NCBI GenBank assembly: GCA_025963615.1 | Contig: JAOQAL010000728.1 | Coordinates: 1 to 11,781 of the forward strand | Length of the DNA stretch: 11,781 nucleotides | Direction: 5' to 3' | From: Chitinophagaceae bacterium | GTDB taxonomy: Bacteria; Bacteroidota; Bacteroidia; Chitinophagales; Chitinophagaceae | In this document: piece by piece, positions 7,627 to 11,781 of the stretch | Position numbering within the stretch: position 1 is the first letter of the stretch | How the letters are laid out: the number at the start of each line of letters is the position of its first letter | Translations under genes and position numbers: made by a program | The notes under the pieces: model-generated | Database searches by the model: none | Told to the model about the DNA's origin: nothing | The model's input: only the letters and a program-made list of their open reading frames with translations

Positions 7627-7804
7627 CCTTTGCGTGAAATCCGGCAGAGATATGGAGAAAGTAAAGATCGATTCTTAACAATTCATCTCTTTGCTTCTTG
7701 GCGCCCTTTGCGTGAAATCTCTTTGCGTTCTTTGCTCCTTGGCGCCCTTTGCGTGAAATCTCTTTGCGTCCTTTGCTTCTTTGCGTCCTTTGCGTGAAAT
7801 CCGG
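7627..7804. repeat. CTTTGCG-type intergenic tandem repeat, 41-bp period
   Basis: The word CCTTTGCGTGAAATC occurs four times: 7627-7641, 7705-7719, 7746-7760 and 7787-7801. The last three are spaced exactly 41 bp apart. Full units cover 7718-7758 and 7759-7799, and a shorter unit (32 bp, missing nine) covers 7686-7717. Inside each unit, CTTTGCG-like heptamers recur every 9-10 bp, so the unit seems to have grown from a smaller word. The outermost copies both continue into ATCCGG, giving an 18-bp direct repeat at 7627-7644 and 7787-7804 that brackets the element. It fills the gap between two convergent genes. Open frames across it on either strand are not believable, because 41 bp is not a multiple of three and the reading frame shifts with each unit. 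Confidence 0.85.
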
Positions 7805-7807
7805 AAA

Positions 7808-7821
7808 GGGTGGCCTCACCC
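7808..7821 (-). terminator. Weak hairpin at the end of the epimerase gene
   Basis: On the minus strand GGGTG, loop AGGC and CACCC form a 5-bp GC-rich stem that overlaps the TGA stop (7818-7816) of the epimerase-like gene. It is followed by only TTTCC. The T run is too short for a confident intrinsic terminator, so it may be chance. Confidence 0.25.
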
Positions 7822-8655
7822 CAACTGCTGCCTTATAAAGGCCAGGCCATTAGTTGCAATATCCCAGGGCTTTGAATATTCCCGCCACACATTAATAGCA
7901 TTTGCAAAATCGGGATCATTACGGGAAAAAGCTTCAATCGTCAACCAGCCACCATAATTTATTTCCGCCAGGGCAGAAAAAGTCTCTTCCCATTGCACAT
8001 GCCCATCACCGGGAGTCCCCCGGTCATTCTCACTGATATGTACATGCGCGAGCACCGGCGCTACCATCCGGATGGCATCTCCATTTTTCTTCTCTTCTAT
8101 ATTTGCATGATGCGTATCATACATAGCCCTTACATTGGGATGCGCTACCCTGTTCACCAGCCCGGTCAACTGTTCCATCGTATTGCATAAATAACATTCA
8201 AAACGATTTACCGCTTCCAACGCCAATACAATACCAGCCTGGGCTGCATAGTCTCCCGCAGCATATAATACATCCGCGCTCCATTGATATTCCTGTTCCT
8301 CTGGCGCATGCTGCGCGAATACTCCATGCGCCGAGTGAAATGGCCCGGCAAGTACCGTAACTTTCATAGCCTGTGCCCGGTCAATGGTCCATTTCATGCG
8401 TTCAAGACTTTTGGCTCGCACCGCAGCATCGGAACTCACGGGATTTTCATCTTTCCCCACAACAAAAACAGCCGTTGTCTCCAGGCCGATATTGGCTGCA
8501 TGATCACCAAACCGCTGGTAGGCTTTTTCATCCGGTGAACCGATCAGGCATTCTACACCATCATAGCCGATCTTCTTCAATCGATCTAGTACCGGGAATA
8601 ATTCGTCAGACACAGAGGCCGACCAGACCAATGTATTAAATCCTATCTTATTCAT
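7816..8655 (-). CDS. Sugar phosphate isomerase/epimerase, D-tagatose (D-psicose) 3-epimerase-like
   Basis: This 279-residue cytoplasmic TIM-barrel protein (AP-endonuclease-2/xylose-isomerase-like fold) probably epimerises or isomerises a ketose or keto-sugar, using a divalent metal. The four metal ligands known from Pseudomonas cichorii D-tagatose 3-epimerase have clear counterparts, each five residues earlier: E147 (VLALEAVNRFE), D180 (MYDTHH), H206 (HVHISEN) and E241 (LTIEAF). The substrate-contacting H183 and R212 (SENDRGTPGDGHVQW) also align, as do the family's NTL near the start and GYDGVE at 30-35. There is no signal peptide. The gene lies 113 bp downstream of the ThuA-like gene on the same strand and ends at the intergenic repeat. 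The family and active site are well supported. The exact sugar is not: related enzymes act on tagatose, psicose, hydroxypyruvate or 3-keto-sugars. Confidence 0.88.
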   Translation of the reverse strand: MNKIGFNTLVWSASVSDELFPVLDRLKKIGYDGVECLIGSPDEKAYQRFGDHAANIGLETTAVFVVGKDENPVSSDAAVRAKSLERMKWTIDRAQAMKVTVLAGPFHSAHGVFAQHAPEEQEYQWSADVLYAAGDYAAQAGIVLALEAVNRFECYLCNTMEQLTGLVNRVAHPNVRAMYDTHHANIEEKKNGDAIRMVAPVLAHVHISENDRGTPGDGHVQWEETFSALAEINYGGWLTIEAFSRNDPDFANAINVWREYSKPWDIATNGLAFIRQQLG

Positions 8656-8768
8656 GTTTTACTTATTGAATGATTGTTTTAATAAAAAATTATGATCCAG
8701 CCCGAAAAATACTGACAAGGATTTAAAAAGTTTTAGCAACATTCCAGGCATCGATTCGATTATTGAAA
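8656..8768. other. Intergenic spacer between ThuA-like and epimerase-like genes
   Basis: This 113-bp AT-rich gap lies inside a same-strand gene run. It is long for a simple operon joint. A possible -7 box lies in it, listed separately, and a small dyad ATCGA-T-TCGAT is at 8750-8760. The epimerase gene may therefore have its own promoter. Confidence 0.4.
8704..8711 (-). promoter_or_regulatory. Possible -7 box of the epimerase-like gene
   Basis: On the minus strand this reads TATTTTTC, matching TAnnTTTG except for the last base. It lies 48 nt before the ATG at 8655. The -33 region is only a T-rich stretch, so support is weak. Confidence 0.22.
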
Positions 8769-9650
8769 TCAAGGTTGCCGGTACGGCACTTTAATATCCA
8801 TTTTGCCTGCCCACTTCTCCGGTACCGGTTTGCCGGCAGCCCAGTGAATTGCATTGATGACAAGATGCTGAAATGGTTCCAGCCTGAAATCCTCAGGATG
8901 TCCCAGGGTGGTCATAAAAAATTTAGCTCCATATGAATTTTTTCCCGTCCAGGCTACCGGGTTATCAAAAGCATCCGGGCTGTTCGGATTTACAGAGTGC
9001 CCCATCAGCAAAGCAGTAGAACCTTTAGAAGGATAATCAGGCAACACTTTATACAACCAGGACCGCGCATGAAAATTATTTCCCACCCCGGTAAGTATTG
9101 GATTTTCTGCTTCCGCCGGAATGATGGTTACATCCGTGGACGATTCATGACCATAATGCGTATGGTTGGCTTTGCCCCCCCAACCCGGTGGCGCATTAAA
9201 AGCCAATTCGCCAAAGGCATTCCATTTCTCCAATGGATGACCCTTAGGATAATTAAAAGCATGAGTAGTCGTGCGAAAACCAACCAGCGGTTTCCCGGTT
9301 TTTAAATAATCTTCAATGTATTGGATCTGTTCGGCCGGCAGCCGGCGCCAGCGAAGAAAAAAAACCGCCACATCCGCTTCTTTCAATGCCTCCAATCCGG
9401 GAATGTTTTCTTCTGCATTGTGGTCTGGAAAAGCCTTAAGCACTTTGGTACGAAATCCATAATTTTTTTCCAGTTCCGCAGCTACCAGGGGCAGGGTTTC
9501 TTCACCACTGTATTCATGATCACCGGTTACAAATACAATCAGTGGCTTTTTTGTTTGTGCCTTCACGTTAGCCGGTAAACATCCAACAACTATCCATTGG
9601 ATTAACAGGAGCAGGAAACACAGTGGCTTTATTCTTTTTAAATTTTCCAT
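8769..9650 (-). CDS. Exported ThuA-domain protein
   Basis: This 293-residue protein carries a ThuA domain, a class-I glutamine-amidotransferase-like fold first named from the trehalose-utilisation locus of rhizobia. The domain covers about residues 36-272: it opens with PLIVFVTGDHEY (36-47), followed by FFLRWRRLPAEQIQYIEDYL, GFRTTTHAF (124-132), HYGHESSTDV and TTLGHPEDFR (247-256), ending NAIHWAAG. A hydrophobic export signal lies at about 10-23. It could be cleaved as a lipoprotein at VVG|C24 or by signal peptidase I after VKA31, so the protein is periplasmic or membrane-anchored. It lies 57 bp after the PVC-type dehydrogenase gene and 113 bp before the epimerase gene, all one strand. ThuA proteins are often found with sugar oxidoreductases, and a role on 3-keto-sugars has been proposed for some members; its reaction here is inferred only. 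No Shine-Dalgarno site is evident. Confidence 0.88.
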   Translation of the reverse strand: MENLKRIKPLCFLLLLIQWIVVGCLPANVKAQTKKPLIVFVTGDHEYSGEETLPLVAAELEKNYGFRTKVLKAFPDHNAEENIPGLEALKEADVAVFFLRWRRLPAEQIQYIEDYLKTGKPLVGFRTTTHAFNYPKGHPLEKWNAFGELAFNAPPGWGGKANHTHYGHESSTDVTIIPAEAENPILTGVGNNFHARSWLYKVLPDYPSKGSTALLMGHSVNPNSPDAFDNPVAWTGKNSYGAKFFMTTLGHPEDFRLEPFQHLVINAIHWAAGKPVPEKWAGKMDIKVPYRQP

Positions 9651-9707
9651 GTAATTATAATAAATGAGTTGACGAAATTTAAACTATTCAATTAAACATA
9701 ACCCGGC

Positions 9708-11781
9708 TTATTTTTTACTGGGTGGATGATCGTTGAGTAACTCGGCCGCGGTATAAAATCCGGTTTTGTCCTTAGTAGCCTCCCGCACCGCCTTCACTTT
9801 TTCAGGGGAAACGGCGGTGCCTGCATTCCCAAAGGAATTTCGTACATAGGTTAACACGGCTGCTACCTGTTCATCATTGAGCATTCCACCAAAAGGCGTC
9901 ATGGGTACTGAACCGGAATATTTTTTCCCACTCACTTCAATAGGTCCGTAAATACCCTTCAATACCAGTTTAATCAGTCGCTCATCGCTGCCATGTAGCC
10001 ATTCAGGATCTGTCAACGGCGGAAAGTTTGACGCTTCAAGTCCCTTTCCATCGGGTTGATGGCAGGTTTTACAAAAGCCTTCTTTTAAAAAAATTTCTTT
10101 GCCTGCAAGGAATACATTCTTAGTAACTCCCTTGGGAATGACTTCAACCGGTTCTTCATTTTTCTCTATCACACCGAGGCCATTCAGATGCGCCAACGAT
10201 GTTTCATGCGCTGCAAACATCCAGTCGTCTAAAGGTTTTTTAGCAGCCTCCAGCTCTATCGATAGTCCTTGATCCTTGTCCAGCCACGAAGCTGCCACGA
10301 TCGCCTCCAGTCTCACCCGGCCATGAATATCTTTTGCCGCTTCCATTAATAAACTCGCCTGGTCAGTTACCTGGTGACCGGTAAAGCGAACCACTTCCAC
10401 AGCGGCTGCCCGCACCCGGTAGTCTTTGGCTTTTAGCAGTTGGCGAAGAAGGTTTTGATCTACCTGGTCCATCCCCCAGCTCACCCATAAAGCCTCCAGC
10501 AGGTAATGCTCATATTCAGGTGATGTTTTGTCCAACCCAGCAATCCAGTTGGCAAGATGGGGCAATACTTCCGTTGCCCGATGTGCCCGGATTTCTCTGC
10601 GCGTTCGATAGCGGGTCCTGTATTCCGGAAGCTTAAGATTCTCCAATAATTCATCAATGGTTGCACCAGCTATCTTAGCCGGAACTACCAGGGGACGCGA
10701 TGGATAAGTGATACGATAGATGCGGCCATGCTGATGGTCCCGCAATGGATCCCTGGCGTTGTGCTGCATATGACCAATCAGTACATTATGCCAATCGGCC
10801 ACATAGAGTGAGCCATCCGGGGCAAATTCAAGATCGACCGGGCGAAAATTCAAATCAGACGATTGCAGCAGGTCTTGCCGGTGTTTACTGGTATAGCCAG
10901 TACCGCTGTCTTTAATACTATGTTCCTTGGTTCCTAAAAAACCAATGGTATTGTTGATCAGCATATCACCCTGCACCTCGTCCGGAAAATGCCGGCTCGA
11001 AACAAATTCCAGTCCGGACGTCGGCCGCACCAGGTGCGCTTCTTCAATCAGGTTGGGTGATTTAGGCGTGTATTCACCATACCTTGGTTTCACGGTTCCC
11101 GGCATCATCCAGCTTACATCCGGGCTGGATGTCTCTGCATAAAAAACCTGCCCCCATTTGTCGAAAGCAATACCCCAGGGGTTAGGAATAGAAAGTTGGG
11201 CGATGCGGTCCAGTTTACGCCGGTTAATATCGTACCGGAAAAAGCCGCCGTTAGTTCCCCGAACCGGGCCATAAGAAGTTTCAATATCATTCAAAAGGAA
11301 CACACCCTGGCCCATGTAGATAGCGCCTGACGGATCGGTCGTGTAGGCATGGTGCGCATGATGGGTATCGTGATCATCAAAGCCACTCAGTAAAATTTCT
11401 TTGGAATCGGCTTTGTCATCTCCATTCGTATCCTTCAGCAATACGAAATTGGTGCCTTGCGAAAGGTACACACCTTCCGGTGCAAACTCAAAACCCAGCG
11501 GAAGATGCAGCCCATCCGCGAACGTCGTTTGCTTATCTGCTTTGCCATCGCCATCCGTATCTTCCAGGATCAGTAATTTATCGTTGGGCTTTTTATCGCC
11601 GGGTCGCCAGTGCGGGTAGGTAGGCATAACGGCCACCCATAGCCGCCCCTTATTATCAAAGGAGATCTGAACTGGCTTTGCCAGGTCAGGGAACTCCTTT
11701 TCCGATGCAAACAGGTCAATTTTATACCCCGGCGCCATGTTGAATTTCGACAAGGCCTCTTGTCCTGAAAGGTATCGAAGG
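9708..11781 (-). CDS. PVC-type beta-propeller dehydrogenase with HEAT-like region and cytochrome c domain (5' end cut by window)
   Basis: Residues are numbered from the first complete codon at the right edge; 690 are visible and the N-terminus lies outside. The frame is open to the edge and reads LRYLSGQEALSKF before the first ATG-like start, so a TTG at 11753 is not the real start. The beta-propeller domain, about 1-355, matches the membrane-bound dehydrogenase family seen in Planctomycetes and Bacteroidota (TIGR02604 type). It contains two calcium-loop-like motifs, DTDGDGKAD (74-82) and DTNGDDKAD (117-125), and the histidine-rich stretch HDTHHAHHAY (137-146). An alpha-helical HEAT-like region follows at about 375-530. 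The C-terminal cytochrome c domain has the haem motif C570-K-T-C573-H574 and a likely axial Met627 in VPMTPFGGML. The protein should oxidise a sugar or alcohol outside the cytoplasm and pass electrons to haem. It precedes the ThuA-like gene by 57 bp. Confidence 0.9.
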   Translation of the reverse strand, partial: LRYLSGQEALSKFNMAPGYKIDLFASEKEFPDLAKPVQISFDNKGRLWVAVMPTYPHWRPGDKKPNDKLLILEDTDGDGKADKQTTFADGLHLPLGFEFAPEGVYLSQGTNFVLLKDTNGDDKADSKEILLSGFDDHDTHHAHHAYTTDPSGAIYMGQGVFLLNDIETSYGPVRGTNGGFFRYDINRRKLDRIAQLSIPNPWGIAFDKWGQVFYAETSSPDVSWMMPGTVKPRYGEYTPKSPNLIEEAHLVRPTSGLEFVSSRHFPDEVQGDMLINNTIGFLGTKEHSIKDSGTGYTSKHRQDLLQSSDLNFRPVDLEFAPDGSLYVADWHNVLIGHMQHNARDPLRDHQHGRIYRITYPSRPLVVPAKIAGATIDELLENLKLPEYRTRYRTRREIRAHRATEVLPHLANWIAGLDKTSPEYEHYLLEALWVSWGMDQVDQNLLRQLLKAKDYRVRAAAVEVVRFTGHQVTDQASLLMEAAKDIHGRVRLEAIVAASWLDKDQGLSIELEAAKKPLDDWMFAAHETSLAHLNGLGVIEKNEEPVEVIPKGVTKNVFLAGKEIFLKEGFCKTCHQPDGKGLEASNFPPLTDPEWLHGSDERLIKLVLKGIYGPIEVSGKKYSGSVPMTPFGGMLNDEQVAAVLTYVRNSFGNAGTAVSPEKVKAVREATKDKTGFYTAAELLNDHPPSKK

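Noticed and set aside
7573..7644. GC-rich CCCGG-type words with a T run after the thioredoxin-like gene as a terminator
   Set aside because: The pairable arms (CGGG/CCCG) are short and the T run comes before them, not after.
7567..7819. Open frames of about 76 codons on both strands across the repeat (for example with HAKGAK-like residues on the minus strand)
   Set aside because: They are produced by the 41-bp repeat. The period is not a multiple of three, the composition is repetitive, and no family resemblance is seen.
11751..11753. TTG as the start of the PVC-type dehydrogenase
   Set aside because: The frame stays open to the window edge and the upstream residues (SGQEAL) fit the family's usual lead-in before the propeller, so the true start is outside.

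Overview
The window looks like chromosomal DNA from a member of the Bacteroidota, most likely Chitinophagaceae or a close relative. It carries a SusC/RagA-type TonB-dependent outer-membrane protein with an N-terminal STN domain, a FecR anti-sigma factor ending in a DUF4974-type domain, a FecI-like ECF sigma factor, promoter-like boxes of the TAnnTTTG type, and few strong Shine-Dalgarno sequences. This placement is inference from gene content. There is no rRNA gene, tRNA, CRISPR array, transposase or phage gene.

Layout. (1) Positions 1-5461, minus strand: a transcription unit read right to left, fecI-like sigma factor, fecR-like anti-sigma factor, susC-like transporter. The susC gene runs off the left edge within a few codons of its expected end; a susD partner would be expected just outside. 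Together these form a trans-envelope signalling loop: ligand uptake through the transporter is sensed by its periplasmic STN domain, passed to the FecR C-terminus, and the sigma factor is released. (2) Positions 5462-5644: an AT-rich divergent intergenic region holding a helically phased set of TAGGTA/TACCTA half-sites. It lies between fecI and (3) a small XRE-type regulator at 5645-5968 (+) with a lysine-rich tail. (4) Positions 5969-6252: no supported gene. (5) Positions 6253-7551 (+): a secreted thioredoxin/TlpA-like protein fused to a C-terminal domain resembling DUF3738. (6) Positions 7552-7815: a convergent intergenic region with a 41-bp tandem repeat built from CTTTGCG-like words. (7) Positions 7816-11781, minus strand: a catabolic-looking cassette read right to left, made of a PVC-type beta-propeller dehydrogenase with HEAT-like region and cytochrome c domain (5' end off the right edge), a ThuA-domain protein, and a D-tagatose/D-psicose 3-epimerase-like TIM-barrel protein.

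Most genes belong to known families. The points most worth a second look are the phased half-site array between the XRE gene and fecI, which suggests an extra layer of control over the signalling operon; the thioredoxin-DUF3738 fusion; the 41-bp intergenic repeat; and the dehydrogenase/ThuA/epimerase cassette, which could process oxidised sugars. I found no clear evidence of a wholly new system.
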